A stretch of 18,379 nt of DNA from Bolinopsis microptera. Its lineage: Eukaryota; Ctenophora; Tentaculata; Lobata; Bolinopsidae. The stretch is taken from NCBI RefSeq assembly GCF_026151205.1, contig NW_026971923.1, forward strand, positions 1-18,379. The letters run 5' to 3'. This document shows, piece after piece, positions 6,092 to 16,047 of this stretch. Numbering within the stretch: the first letter of the stretch is position 1; each line of letters opens with the position of its first letter. Below the pieces are notes generated by a model. It saw nothing but the letters and a program-made list of their open reading frames with translations, was not told where the DNA came from and ran no database searches. The translations under genes were made by a program, and so were the position numbers.

Positions 6092-7690
6092 CCTTGGTCG
6101 TATAATAACAAATAAAAATGAGTTAAGACTACAAAAACGGTCGATAGAACCTAATTATAATACCTGTATCGAGAACTCGACTTCAATGCACTGATAGCGT
6201 TGGTACTAACATTCTATCAAATTATGTCATATCTTGAGACTTGATAGCTGCCTGAAACAGTTTTGAGTCAACATTATCGTGATATTCTAGAAATTGAAAC
6301 CAATTCTCAACTTTAAAAAAGCAGGTTTCAATAAATGCCATAGAATTAAATTCTACCTTTTTAAATTTTAAGAATTTGTTGATTTATTAAAATTCCGTCT
6401 CAATTAATATATAAGGGTACATGCAATGTATTTCGACACGCACTGTAGACTCACTTATTGGATTCGTGCTAGATGCTGTGTACGTCACCCTCTTAACCAC
6501 CTCTATGGCGAAGATGAGGATGGTAAGTGCAAGTACAGTAATGTGAGGAGAGGATGGGTATCATTTAGCACATTTTTGCTGTAGGTGTAAAGTAGCTCTT
6601 AGTCAAGGAGTATATAAATGACGGCACGACAAGGTTCTGCAACAGATCTCTGAACATGTTATCTTGTGAGCGCCGAGTGAACACTTATAAGAACAAGGCC
6701 AGCGATGTAAGACAGTATCATTGACTTAGTCCATGCTGGGAGGAAAAAAGCAAGTACAGACGACCGAAAGGAGTCGTGGTTTGGGATCCTGAGTGGGTCT
6801 CGATATTGGATAGTGCTTTTATATATCGGACCTTATGATATTCTCAAGGTCACTAAGACGGCACAGTCTTATGGCGGTAGGTAACGGTACCATCTAAAGA
6901 GCAGATTGCTGAATCATACAAGTAAAAACTCTACCGGTACAGCAGTCTTACTGCGATTTTTACGTGGGAAACATCGTATAATACACATGCTATACACTCT
7001 AGTTTTATAGCAGCTACTGATATTATGCGGCAGTATTAATAAGCATACAAATTCAGCGCAAAAAATTGTAAAGACGACACAAATTCATGCGGGATGTTAA
7101 TAAATGTGTCCATGTTGAACTCAAACTCCGACAGAATAATATTTCAAATCGGATATATTATAATTAATCAAATGGTATCTGCTCATGTTCCGTCTATATA
7201 AACTACAAAACTTAATAAATTAGTGAAGTTCTGAAACAAAGATCACGACTAGGTTTTATCAAAATTGAAAAGAAAACCGATTGAAGTGCACTAGAGATAT
7301 AGTTTAAGTTTAAAGGGTCATCATTACTAAAATCTCTTCCTAGCTCCTAGCAATCAAGTTGTTAATCCTAGTTCTACACCTAAACAAGTACAAAATTACA
7401 GCCTTACATTTTGAAATTTTTCGATATCCAGCTCAACATAAGACTTCGATACCAATAATGCATAATGGGTACTGTCATACCGATGATCGGTGTTCGTAAA
7501 TATTTGATTATTTATAGTATTGAAGTTTAAAATCTTCCTAATTATGTAAGAATAATAAAAGGAATCACGTACTAGTGTGCTGTTACGAAAAACAACTATT
7601 TAATAAAAATAAATTAACAGTATTCGAGTACAAAAATACAAACTCCAACATAATCGACAGACAAACTCAATAAATGAAGATTTCGTCGTG
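6092..7690. other. AT-rich stretch without recognised gene
   Basis: I see no coding region longer than short chance frames. One site resembles a first exon: a TATATAAGG at about 6408-6416, ATG at 6505 with six codons (MAKMRM), and a good donor GTAAGTGC at 6523; nothing downstream supports it. No tRNA, rRNA or snRNA signature was recognised. Confidence 0.35.
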
Positions 7691-8160
7691 AAACGAGCTA
7701 TATATACAGCTATAACGTAGCGCTCGACTCCAGTCTGAACTAAAATTAAGTCGCGTTCGTAGGAAATTGACCACCAGCTGCTGGTGGTTCGAATGTTGGT
7801 TTGCACACTACTGTGGTTGCGAGAAGCATTATTTGATGCGCGCGCGACCCAGTAGTGCATCGCGCTACAAGTAGGTCAGCTGTAGGCGCCGCGCACAGGA
7901 TCTATTTAATTGTTAACTTACAATTACATGTCACATTTCTTAATTACTAGAGCCAAAATTTCAGAAGCAAAATAATTTAAAAGATATTTCTGTCGTTTAC
8001 TCAGTACAGGCCGTGAGCACTGCGATCTAATTAATATAATAATGGAGAGATTCCAAAAAACCGCGCGCTCGTTATTTATTGTGATTAAATTGAGTGCGCG
8101 CCACTGTGAACAGCAGTACCGCTCAAGCATGAATTAGTACTGAGCGGTACGCAGTTCTGC
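7691..8160. other. CpG-rich stretch with short inverted repeats
   Basis: CpG and GCGC runs (7836-7848, 7861-7900, 8062-8070, 8094-8100) stand out from the AT-rich surroundings. Inverted repeats lie at 7770-7788 (ACCACCAGC/GCTGGTGGT, containing the E-box CAGCTG) and 8116-8150 (GTACCGCTCA/TGAGCGGTAC with a 15-nt loop). This could be a distal promoter or enhancer. No open reading frame here looks like a protein. Confidence 0.35.
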
Positions 8161-8540
8161 GTGAGGCGTAGACATTTGTAGCACACGTTTCATTCAACTA
8201 ATCCATTAATCCATGTGACATGTACAATGTAATTATATTAAAGCAAAAAGAATATTAATTTTAATAATAATTGACGTAAACATATGTGTTTAAATAACAT
8301 CTATAATCTAGCGAGTTACTAATACCGTTCGCGTTTGTTTGTATTCTTGATTATATATCTTTACACTAGCCTATATTATGATGGAGATATACATTATATA
8401 ATTGCTCCAATATTCAACACTGCTAAACAACAAATACCTACTCGCCCATCGATGAAGCAGTCGCCAAAACAAAGCTCAAAGTTAATATATCTTCGTACAT
8501 CGTTTTGGAAACTGTAGAATTCCAATAAATAATTAGTGTT
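8161..8540. other. AT-rich spacer
   Basis: I see nothing beyond AT-rich sequence and short frames of biased composition. Confidence 0.3.
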
Positions 8541-8601
8541 TCAATCGTGTATTCGATGGGCAAGCACTCGCCACTTGAGGCCGAGACAAACGGCACCAGC
8601 T

Positions 8602-8735
8602 CCGCCCCGCAACCGTGAAGTAAGGCGGGGCGGTGGTGTGCGCCGTTTATACGGCCCACAGCACGAGACATTTTGAGCTCCAAGACTATAAAAGTCCCGA
8701 ATTAAACGTAGCGACTTACCATCGTCAGCCGTCAA
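8602..8735 (+). promoter_or_regulatory. Candidate core promoter: inverted GC boxes plus TATA box
   Basis: CCGCCCCGC (8602-8610) and GCGGGGCGG (8625-8633) are Sp1/KLF-type GC boxes in perfect inverted orientation, 14 bp apart. A TATAAAAG lies at 8687-8694, and about 30 bp further is the region where a start would be expected (around 8715-8730, with TCAGCC as a weak initiator). It points along the + strand, the strand of the gene array that begins 1.7 kb downstream. No coding exon follows closely: the first ATG frame (8831) has only 35 codons. If the array is trans-spliced, this could drive a long outron; that is inference. Confidence 0.4.
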
Positions 8736-8739
8736 AAAT

Positions 8740-9990
8740 TTAGAATTTGTATGTTATAAACTCTACACCTGCTATCAGTCTAACATGTAATTTAGTTTGT
8801 TATTGGCTAAATTTTCAACTCGATTAAGCGATGCAGACGGATGAACTAGGCTTCTCCTCCGTCAAAAACACAATGAGAGGGGATTGTGGAAGGACACGAA
8901 CACCAATATTTGAGATGGGGAATATATTGAGTTTCTGAAGGGTTGTTTTTATATTGGGTCTTGCTACTATCATTTTGCAGTTAGCATTCAATAAAACAAT
9001 AAGTTTTAAGCTCGGCCTGTAACTTCGTCATATCTTTTTGCTTAAACAGTATAACATGAGGTGCCCAGGTTATATAGAATACAATAAAATACGCCATTAC
9101 GGATCGTGATTGGGAATTTGAGGGGTCATCCATAAGAGAAAATCGGCTGTGTTTTTTGTTATTATTTACAGTTAGAGGTAACTTTTGGTACCCAATTTAT
9201 CAAACTCAGGCACAAAAATTCCGTGCCAACTCATGGCGTTTATTCCATAGACTAAAGAGGGTCTCTCCATTTATTACAGGCCTGAGTAAGGCTGCATACA
9301 TACCAATGGCTAGAGCACCGGCCGTTTAGTATAGGGGTTGGATACCCCAGCTAGGCGTGGGTGGGACTCATATAAATACAGATTTTCCTTCTAAGCTTGA
9401 GCTCATCATTACTTACACTTCCATTACATAGTAGACTTGGATGAATTTGGATCTCTGGACCAGTTTAGGATCACAAAATGTGAATTGTCCAGCTCTTTCA
9501 GATTAAAGAACTTGTTGACAATACTAATAAGATATGAACATGGCTAAAACACGTCAACATGGCTAAAACTGGTCAGTGAATGAATTGCAGTATGTTCTTC
9601 ATAACTTAACGGGTGATATTCGTAAAATATCTGTTCCATATATTGGATGAGTCCAACTCGGCGCGCGTCCTGGTAGGTTGTAAACCTACAATTCATAACC
9701 ACAAGAGCATTAGGGGATGGCCATTTCATTCTGTCAAGGTAAAAAGAAATGAGTAAAGGAGATTGTTTTTGTAGAACAAGCTCATAATTGGAAATTTTTT
9801 CTGCTAACAAACTGGGGAAATGCCCAGGGAGTGGTAGACACCTTGGGAACTTGAGACCAGCCCTTCATTTGTATAGTGGCGTTACGTTGCCTGTTGGCGC
9901 CCCCGCCGAAAAAGATCTTTATTTTACTCAAACGGTCGAATGTAAGCGCATACATGATCAATCATGTTGTTGGGTGTTCAATTCTCGTTC
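8740..9990. other. Intergenic region without recognised gene
   Basis: There is no convincing exon on either strand. A 14-bp direct repeat AACATGGCTAAAAC occurs at 9537-9550 and 9556-9569 (period 19). Short frames here have no recognisable motifs. Confidence 0.35.
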
Positions 9991-9996
9991 GGACAA

Positions 9997-10174
9997 CTCA
10001 GCCGCGCCGCGCAGTTTTAACACTCAGTTAATTGCAAACAGGTACAAAGCACATCATCGCATCAACGTACTGTTAATCTATATGATCAAGTTGTCCTAGG
10101 TTGTTCAGGACACCCTACAATTTTAACTATCGACTGCTAGTGCCATTACACTGGTACTGCGCTGCGCGGCTGAG
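9997..10174. repeat. 19-bp GC-rich inverted repeat around a 140-bp spacer
   Basis: CTCAGCCGCGCCGCGCAGT (9997-10015) and ACTGCGCTGCGCGGCTGAG (10156-10174) are inverted with one mismatch. No target duplication is obvious, so a miniature transposon is not proven. The pair lies 229 bp before the UTP6 start and could equally be a regulatory pair of CpG-rich sites. Confidence 0.6.
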
Positions 10175-10402
10175 ATCGTACTCGTGTGGTGTCTCATTTC
10201 ACCAATTTTATAAGTTTCCGCTTTTGTTTGCTGTCGCCTGTGGCACATTACATACATGAGGCCCTGTGTGTAACTGTAATGTCCAGACACTAATCTAATA
10301 TTGTATATGACTGTTTTCCTATTATTTGAAACTATGTATATTTTAAAATATTGTGTTACAATTTGAACCATCCATACATTCTAGGGTAGACCAAAAACCA
10401 AG
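10175..10402 (+). promoter_or_regulatory. UTP6 5' flank with acceptor-like site
   Basis: The region before UTP6 has no TATA box or GC box. The sequence CATTCTAG ending at 10384 resembles a 3' splice site and lies 18 nt before the ATG at 10403. It could accept a spliced leader or an upstream noncoding exon. Confidence 0.35.
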
Positions 10403-12040
10403 ATGGCTGAAGTTGTTCAAAGTCACATCGAAGAGATGTTGCCTGAGGTTTACGAACTTCAGCAACTAGGTGTTTTGTCATCAGTTGAGGGAAAATCAGT
10501 TATTAAAACTAGAACAGACTTTGAGTATAAAATGCGACGGCGCATTTCAAAGAAACAGGATTTTCTTCGATTCATTGATTTTGAGCTCAAGCTTGAAAAA
10601 CTTAAGCAATCAAGAATCCTCCAACTTGGTTTAAATGATGTCAGTGAGGGAGCCAGATATAGAAGCTTGCAGCGTATTCATTTCATTTTTCAGAAATGTC
10701 TGAGAAAATACAAGAGTGATGTGCCTCTTTGGATTCGATACATTCAATACTGCAAACAGGTTTCAAGTACCCGATCACTTGGCCTAGCTTTTGTTGAAGC
10801 CCTGAAACACAACCCCAATTGTGTTCAGTTATGGATTATGAGTTCCAAAAATGAGATGGAGGTGAATAAGAATATATCAGCTGCACGATCGATTTTTCTG
10901 CAAGCGTTAAAGTTTAATTCAGACTCTGCTGAATTGTGGACAGAATATTTCCGCCTTGAAGTTTTACATGTTGAAAAACTTCAAAAACGCAGACAAATCA
11001 TGGATGCATGTGATAAACCTTCTGCTCTTGCAGCCACGGATGATTTTATGAACTTCAAGACTGCAAGGATTGTGTTCAAAAATGCTCTCAGTTCCATTAA
11101 TCTGACTTCTCAAACTCTGTCTGGATTTACTGATGTTGTCGGAAAGTTAGAATTTAATGGAGATGAGCTCATGAAATTCTTGTTTGAAGCTGCCCTAAAA
11201 CAATCTCCCGACAATTCATCTTTGTGGGTCTGCCTAGCTGAATTCGTAGTCACTAAAGATGTTGCTAAAGCCCAAAGTATCTTACAGACAGCATACAACA
11301 CAATTCAAACATTTGAATGTCTAAAAGATATAGTTTTGTTTATGATCACGTTCGCCGAGAAGCTTGGAGATATACGACCAATGATGATGGAATTTATGAA
11401 CAAAAGCCTTGATGAACTTTCAATTGGCAGCCCAGATACAGTAATCTTTCTTGGAGATAAGATGATTGCAAACAATTTAGCCGATTTTCTCCCCAGAATA
11501 TATGACGTTGCTCTAAAGAGATACCCAAAGAATAAATCTTTATGGCTCTACAAGATTCTTAATCTCTCAGATGATCCCAGCAAAGACCTAGAAGATGCAC
11601 TCTCTGCTCTACCAGACGATCCTGACATACTATCTGAATATCTCACCAATTTGTCCTTTACTGACCCAGCCAAATGCAGAACAAAATGGGACGAAGTTAT
11701 GAAAGAGACCTTTGCTTCACCTCTTATTACCCACTATCTACAGTATATCTGTACATCATCTGGGTTGGAGAATGCTAGGAAAGTATTTAAAGATCTTCAA
11801 AACTTGCACACTGTACCCGAAAATGCTGTTGTTGCCATGTTGAATTACGAAATGGTGGACGGGACAAATGCGGAACAAGTATGCCGCTCATTTAATCTTC
11901 TGACCACGCATTTCAATACAACTGAGAATTGGAAAATGTATTTAGAGTTCTGTCAAAAGAATTGTCCAGAACAGATATCATCTGTGTTGTGGAAATGCAG
12001 AAACAGTTTGTCTGAAGCACAGGTTGCAACTTTATTGTAG
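10403..12040 (+). CDS. UTP6: U3 snoRNA-associated protein UTP6 (SSU processome)
   Basis: The product (545 residues) is UTP6, a component of the UTPB subcomplex of the nucleolar small-subunit processome that acts on 18S pre-rRNA. The N-terminus MAEVVQSHIEEMLPEVYELQ, then LGVLSSVE and FEYKMRRRISKKQDFLRFI, matches the family's conserved opening region (about residues 1-85). Half-a-TPR (HAT) repeats follow: W110 with Y113 (VPLWIRYIQYCK), W144 (VQLWIMSSKNEME), ARSIFLQAL at 161-169, and LWTEYFRLEVLHVEKL at 178-193. Further helical repeats fill the C-terminal half. It is somewhat shorter than the human protein of about 600 residues, mainly in the middle and end. The coding region has no intron, which is notable for an animal gene of this size. 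The start is the first ATG of the frame and aligns with the family start. It is the first gene of the same-strand array. Confidence 0.93.
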   Translation: MAEVVQSHIEEMLPEVYELQQLGVLSSVEGKSVIKTRTDFEYKMRRRISKKQDFLRFIDFELKLEKLKQSRILQLGLNDVSEGARYRSLQRIHFIFQKCLRKYKSDVPLWIRYIQYCKQVSSTRSLGLAFVEALKHNPNCVQLWIMSSKNEMEVNKNISAARSIFLQALKFNSDSAELWTEYFRLEVLHVEKLQKRRQIMDACDKPSALAATDDFMNFKTARIVFKNALSSINLTSQTLSGFTDVVGKLEFNGDELMKFLFEAALKQSPDNSSLWVCLAEFVVTKDVAKAQSILQTAYNTIQTFECLKDIVLFMITFAEKLGDIRPMMMEFMNKSLDELSIGSPDTVIFLGDKMIANNLADFLPRIYDVALKRYPKNKSLWLYKILNLSDDPSKDLEDALSALPDDPDILSEYLTNLSFTDPAKCRTKWDEVMKETFASPLITHYLQYICTSSGLENARKVFKDLQNLHTVPENAVVAMLNYEMVDGTNAEQVCRSFNLLTTHFNTTENWKMYLEFCQKNCPEQISSVLWKCRNSLSEAQVATLL

Positions 12041-12416
12041 AGTAAAATTCTGTTATCACACTTTTCATAAGGTTATCGGAAAAATGTTTTTAAACCAGGG
12101 AAACTACCTGCTGCTGAGTGTTTTAATACAGTAACTACCATATATGCAATAATAACTGGGTTATTTATTATCTTAATTTATTTTAACACAGTTTGACATA
12201 CTATTTTGATCTTTTACATTTTATTATGTGCTTTTCTCGCGTTCACATTCTTCTTAGACATTCGATACAGTCTGAACCATTACAAAATATTCTTATCTTG
12301 ATCGTCATTTCATTATTGAGTGTTATATGTAAATATGTCAATATTGTATTGAAACTAGGTTCCCAATAATTTGTAGTTCCTAGCAGTGGTTTATAAACAT
12401 TTCATATCCCAGCAGA
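12041..12416. other. UTP6 3' region / glutaredoxin 5' region
   Basis: This is AT-rich sequence with no canonical AATAAA that I can see. Just before the next gene, TATCCCAG (AG at 12412) and CAG at 12415 are acceptor-like and lie 4 and 1 nt from the ATG. Confidence 0.4.
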
Positions 12417-13141
12417 ATGGCTCTTAGAATGACACACTCCTTATTTAGATTATCTACACAATTACATACATCAAGGTTTGTTCGTTTTTTTTCGTTCTTT
12501 GTTTCGTAAATAGCTCCCTTTTCTTTCTTAACTAAATCTGAAATCCATTTTTAGCTTTAAATACAATAATTACATTTCAGGACCTATTCGCAAGCTGCAA
12601 AGGCATTGGTTGATAATGGAATAAGAGATAACAAAGTATTTGTGATCAGTAAAGTGTACTGCCCTTTCTGTTTGAAAGCCAAAGCAATCCTCAAATTTGC
12701 AGGTTTCAACTATTTTTGATGTAATCACAATAACTTAGATTTGATATTTTTACCTTATAAAATTAGAAGAATATCATTTACATATTATTATCATAATCTT
12801 AACCTGATGTCCTGATGGATTTGATATTTTATCTCCCTAGCTTAGGTCGTAAATCATTTCGTTCATGTTTAGTATTTATTATGATGTCCTCTACGTCAAA
12901 TATGTGTATTCTAGTTAATTCACAGGATCAATAACGAATAATCAACGAATATCAAACATATAAATATCCAGGTCTAGAAGCGTCAGTGGTGGAGATAGAG
13001 AGCAGGGAGGACTGTAGCGACATTCAGGACTACTGTAAGGAGCTGACTGGTGCCCGGTCTGTACCGCGAGTCTGGATTGACCAGAAATTAGTTGGAGGAG
13101 CTGATGCTGTAGAGAAAGCGTATAAAGACGGAACTTTGTGA
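12417..13141 (+). CDS. Dithiol glutaredoxin with probable mitochondrial presequence (three exons)
   Basis: Exons 12417-12475, 12581-12702 and 12972-13141 join (GT-AG introns of 105 and 269 nt) into 116 codons. The product is a class I glutaredoxin that reduces disulfides and glutathione mixed disulfides using glutathione. Visible features: active site C47-P-F-C50, the cis-proline loop SVPRV (P92), and the glutathione-binding GGAD at 102-105. Residues 1-20 (MALRMTHSLFRLSTQLHTSR) are rich in Arg, Ser, Thr and hydrophobics with no acidic residue, like a mitochondrial presequence, and are encoded mainly by the separate first exon. The second intron lies at the same codon and phase as the only intron of the next gene. 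AATAAA at 13209 is 68 nt past the stop. It is most like animal GRX2; the exact orthology is uncertain. Confidence 0.9.
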
Positions 13142-13706
13142 TTGTGAATGGAACATAACTTGCATTGTTTTATTTAAGTGACTTAGTGACAGTTATAATT
13201 AAATCTTGAATAAATGTTGTAATACGATGCCTCTTATAAATCTGGATTAGTTTTCTGTATCTAGCTGCTGTATGGTGGCCAGTTCTACAACTAGATTGAA
13301 TTACTGAGTACTGACCCTCTTGAATCATCTCAATCTTTTAATTTATTTATCATGCTAGGTTTATTTCATTTTGTATCGTTTTTGTGTGATTTATTTTTAA
13401 TTTCTAGACAGTGCTAACTGCTATATTAAATTAGTAGTAGATTTTAGTGCGCTAATGAAATGTATTATCAAATAGAATGTTTGTTTTAACCTGGAGATGA
13501 AATATTTTCAGAATAGATTATTTATAACATTTTCATAGTTTTATTTTCCTGTCGCAATGATTTCATTGAATAAGCAAACCAAGTACAAGCATCATTATTT
13601 CATCTCAAAAGGTATTACCTCCATTTCAATATATAATAAGATTTAAATCAAACCTAGCTCAAGAATCACGATAGGTGCGACCAGCAGTTCTGCAAATCAC
13701 AGCACC
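13142..13706. other. Intergenic region between the two glutaredoxins
   Basis: AATAAA at 13209-13214 is the likely poly(A) signal of the upstream gene. The rest is AT-rich without recognised features until AAATCACAG (AG at 13702), an acceptor-like site 4 nt before the next ATG. Confidence 0.5.
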
Positions 13707-14130
13707 ATGGCTCAACAAATTGTAGATAGTGGTATCAAGGAGAACAAGGTGTTTGTGATCAGTAAAACTTACTGCCCTTTCTGTACCAAGGCTAAGAAAT
13801 ACCTCAACCAAGCTGGTGAGTGTAACCATTTGTAGATTTGTAAATCACTCGATATCCTCTGACAGTTAAAATTGTTTGTCACGAATACAACATGTTTTTA
13901 CACTTTTATTATAATCAGAGTAATTTAAAAAAACACAACTCACAGGAATAAAAGATGCAAAGATATTAGAGATAGAGGACATGTCGGAGATGGACGCTAT
14001 ACAGGACTACTGCAAGAAGCTGACTGGTGCACGGAGTGTACCCCGTGTCTGGATTAACGGCAAGTTCATTGGAGGAGGAGATGATGTGGAGCGAGCCTTC
14101 AAGAAGGGGGACCTTCAGAAGATGGCTTAG
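13707..14130 (+). CDS. Dithiol glutaredoxin, cytosolic type (two exons)
   Basis: Exons 13707-13815 and 13946-14130 join over a 130-nt GTGAGT...CACAG intron into 98 codons. The 97-residue product has only the glutaredoxin domain: active site C23-P-F-C26, cis-proline loop SVPRV (P69), glutathione-binding GGGDD at 79-83. No presequence is present, so it is probably cytosolic (GRX1-like). It is a close tandem paralogue of the upstream gene: the blocks NKVFVISK, YCPFC and LTGARSVPRVWI are shared, as is the intron position (first base of a Gly codon, phase 1). The start ATG has a good context (CACCATGG) and leaves a normal N-terminal helix. Confidence 0.93.
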
Positions 14131-14658
14131 CTTTTCTTAGTGTTCCGTTGAAAGTAGAGTCCTCGTTTTATAAATGCTCTAATAATATGATTGTTTCATG
14201 GTATGGTTCGTTATGCAGATAAAATATTTAAAAAAATTTACCTGGTTTCGTAATTCGTAATTCCTTAAATTTATACATTTTCATACTTGGTAATATATTT
14301 TACTGAAAGTTTTACCATGATATCTTCCTTCTGAAATTTATGTGTCGGTTTTTACCCTGTTGAGTCTATTTATTAGAATGTTTGTTTATCGTGACGAAAC
14401 ATTGTTTTATTCTTGAATAGTGTACTAAGCCTTGACTGGCTGAATCGTATTTATATAAAATTTCATCCGTGAAATCACATATATTAGAAACTTGAAATCG
14501 GCTAATTAAAAATTAATGTTATTTCAAGATTCGTATTTATTTCTTTATTTATCCACAATAAATTAATATATCCAAAGTATTATATAAGGTCTGAGGTCAG
14601 GGCATACAAATTTTAGAACGTTTACTTGCATGCTGTACAGAGTTGGCATAAAAGTGGA
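14131..14658. other. Intergenic region before FANCL
   Basis: This is AT-rich. AATAAA at 14557-14562 is followed 54 nt later by the acceptor-like CAAATTTTAG (AG at 14616). ATTAAA around 14506 is another possible poly(A) signal for the glutaredoxin gene. In-frame TAG at 14614 closes the FANCL frame upstream. Confidence 0.45.
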
Positions 14659-15708
14659 ATGGTAACAATAGCCAGTCAGCCTCAACTAGTGCCCCTCACC
14701 AAAACATCTCTTACCGGTTTCATTAAACTTTCTGATAATTCCGAGTATTTTATATCCGTTGACTATAATTGTCAGCCTCCTGCAGTGACTTTTGACGATG
14801 ACCTCAAGTTAGAATTCGACAAATATCCTTCAAAACTTGCAAAGATTGTAGAAAATTCGGCCACATTGGAATCTTTTGTTGCAAACTTGGTCACTTTTCT
14901 AGAGGATATCCTAGTTAGTCCCACGGATAGTAAACACTTGTTGATACTCATCAAACAAGTCGCAAATCTACCATCAGACTGTGTTAAATCAATAGACCAA
15001 CACTTCAAGCAGGTCATCTTGAGGCACACTGACGAAAGTAACAGAGAACACCACGTTGCCATTCAGTTGGACTCAAAAACTCCCACATTAACATGCGACC
15101 TTCCACAAGAGCTCGTAATATCAGATACGTGGTCATGTCAGGAAGTTTTGAGGACTTTCAAAGAAGTTATAAGTCAGTACCAGGTACTGTGGGACATTCT
15201 GGATGACATTGATTCTAATTGCTGGGTTATTGAACCTGAGCCGTACACTCGTGGTGCTGTTCATCGTAGAATTGTCCTGAAAGGAGATGTATCCCTGATA
15301 GTTACACTTGATCCTTCTCAGCCCACTACGTTGCCGAGGTGCCGGTTTCTGGGCTCAGCTAAGTCTATACAGCCTTTTCAGAATCTCCTGGATGAAAAAG
15401 CGGATGAATGGGACCCTGCTCTGGGAATGGTGGAGAATCTAGCCACAATTTTAGATCTGGAACTTCCCAGTAAGCCAACTGAGGAGGACAGTGCTATTTC
15501 TATTGAATGTGGGGTGTGCTATTGCTATGAAATGATGGACCAGATACCGGAAGTAAGTTGTAACAATGAAACTTGTAAGCAGTTGTATCACGTGGACTGT
15601 TTGGTTGAGTGGTTTAGGGGATTACCAGATGTGAGACACAGTTTTGGGACTGTGTTCGGGGAGTGCCCGTATTGTAGTAAGCCAATGCATATTCAGGCTG
15701 TGCTATGA
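14659..15708 (+). CDS. FANCL: E3 ubiquitin-protein ligase FANCL (Fanconi anaemia core complex)
   Basis: The 349-residue product is FANCL, the catalytic subunit of the Fanconi anaemia core complex, which with UBE2T monoubiquitinates FANCD2 and FANCI during DNA interstrand crosslink repair in the nucleus. Order of parts: an ELF-like N-terminal region (about 1-85), the double-RWD region (about 95-275, including EPEPYTRGAVHRRI and WDPALGMVENL), and a C-terminal RING variant at 284-339 with ligands C284, C287, C301, C306, H311, C314, C336 and C339. The closing FGECPYCSKP is typical of FANCL. Length is close to the human protein (375). The frame is open back to 14617, but codons before 14659 contain no ATG, so ATG 14659 is chosen; the N-terminus then aligns with the family. 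There is no intron in the coding region. Confidence 0.95.
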   Translation: MVTIASQPQLVPLTKTSLTGFIKLSDNSEYFISVDYNCQPPAVTFDDDLKLEFDKYPSKLAKIVENSATLESFVANLVTFLEDILVSPTDSKHLLILIKQVANLPSDCVKSIDQHFKQVILRHTDESNREHHVAIQLDSKTPTLTCDLPQELVISDTWSCQEVLRTFKEVISQYQVLWDILDDIDSNCWVIEPEPYTRGAVHRRIVLKGDVSLIVTLDPSQPTTLPRCRFLGSAKSIQPFQNLLDEKADEWDPALGMVENLATILDLELPSKPTEEDSAISIECGVCYCYEMMDQIPEVSCNNETCKQLYHVDCLVEWFRGLPDVRHSFGTVFGECPYCSKPMHIQAVL

Positions 15709-16047
15709 ATTGAATTCTCTGCAGTTTTTGAAAATTACAAAATTGTTGCTATTGGAATGTTGTTTGGTGATTGCCATGGTTAAGATTTCGATATAGTTAT
15801 TTCACACATGTCTTGTAATTATTTTATTGATGATATTTATAATTTTTCGCTTTATATTCTGTATCTTGATTCTTGTGTGGTTGAGAAATTGTCTAAATAT
15901 TTTTAAAAAGCGAACGACTAAAATGAAAATGATAGGAAGTTCCACCCTAGTTTTTAAATGCAGCTTTAACTCACTTCAATAAATGTATATAATATTGTGA
16001 GTGCTACTAATCTTACTTGAACTAACATCCTAATTTCAGATCATGTC
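15709..16047. other. FANCL 3' region with poly(A) signal and acceptor for next gene
   Basis: AATAAA lies at 15978-15983, 270 nt after the FANCL stop. It is followed 56 nt later by the AG (16039) of CTAATTTCAG, preceded by the branch-point-like ACTAAC at 16021-16026. The next ATG is at 16048. This order (poly(A) signal, branch point, acceptor, ATG) is what a trans-spliced downstream gene would show. Confidence 0.5.

Noticed and set aside
6426-6582. Short frame and TATA-like site with a good donor at 6523
   Set aside because: No second exon continues the frame; the first possible acceptor downstream leads straight to a stop.
7760-7860. Possible tRNA because of GGTTCGAATG (B-box-like) at 7786
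   Set aside because: No A box at the right distance, and the surrounding sequence does not fold as a cloverleaf.
7600-8735. Several minus-strand frames of 64-86 codons
   Set aside because: They have no recognisable motifs, lie over CpG-rich and promoter-like sequence, and are of the length expected by chance.
9295-9370. GC-rich stretch resembling a structured RNA (GGGGTTGGATACCCC)
   Set aside because: Only a short hairpin is evident; no fit to tRNA, 5S rRNA or snRNA.
14626-14658. Longer FANCL N-terminus from 14626
   Set aside because: That frame begins with TTG, not ATG; the first ATG is 14659, which fits the family start.
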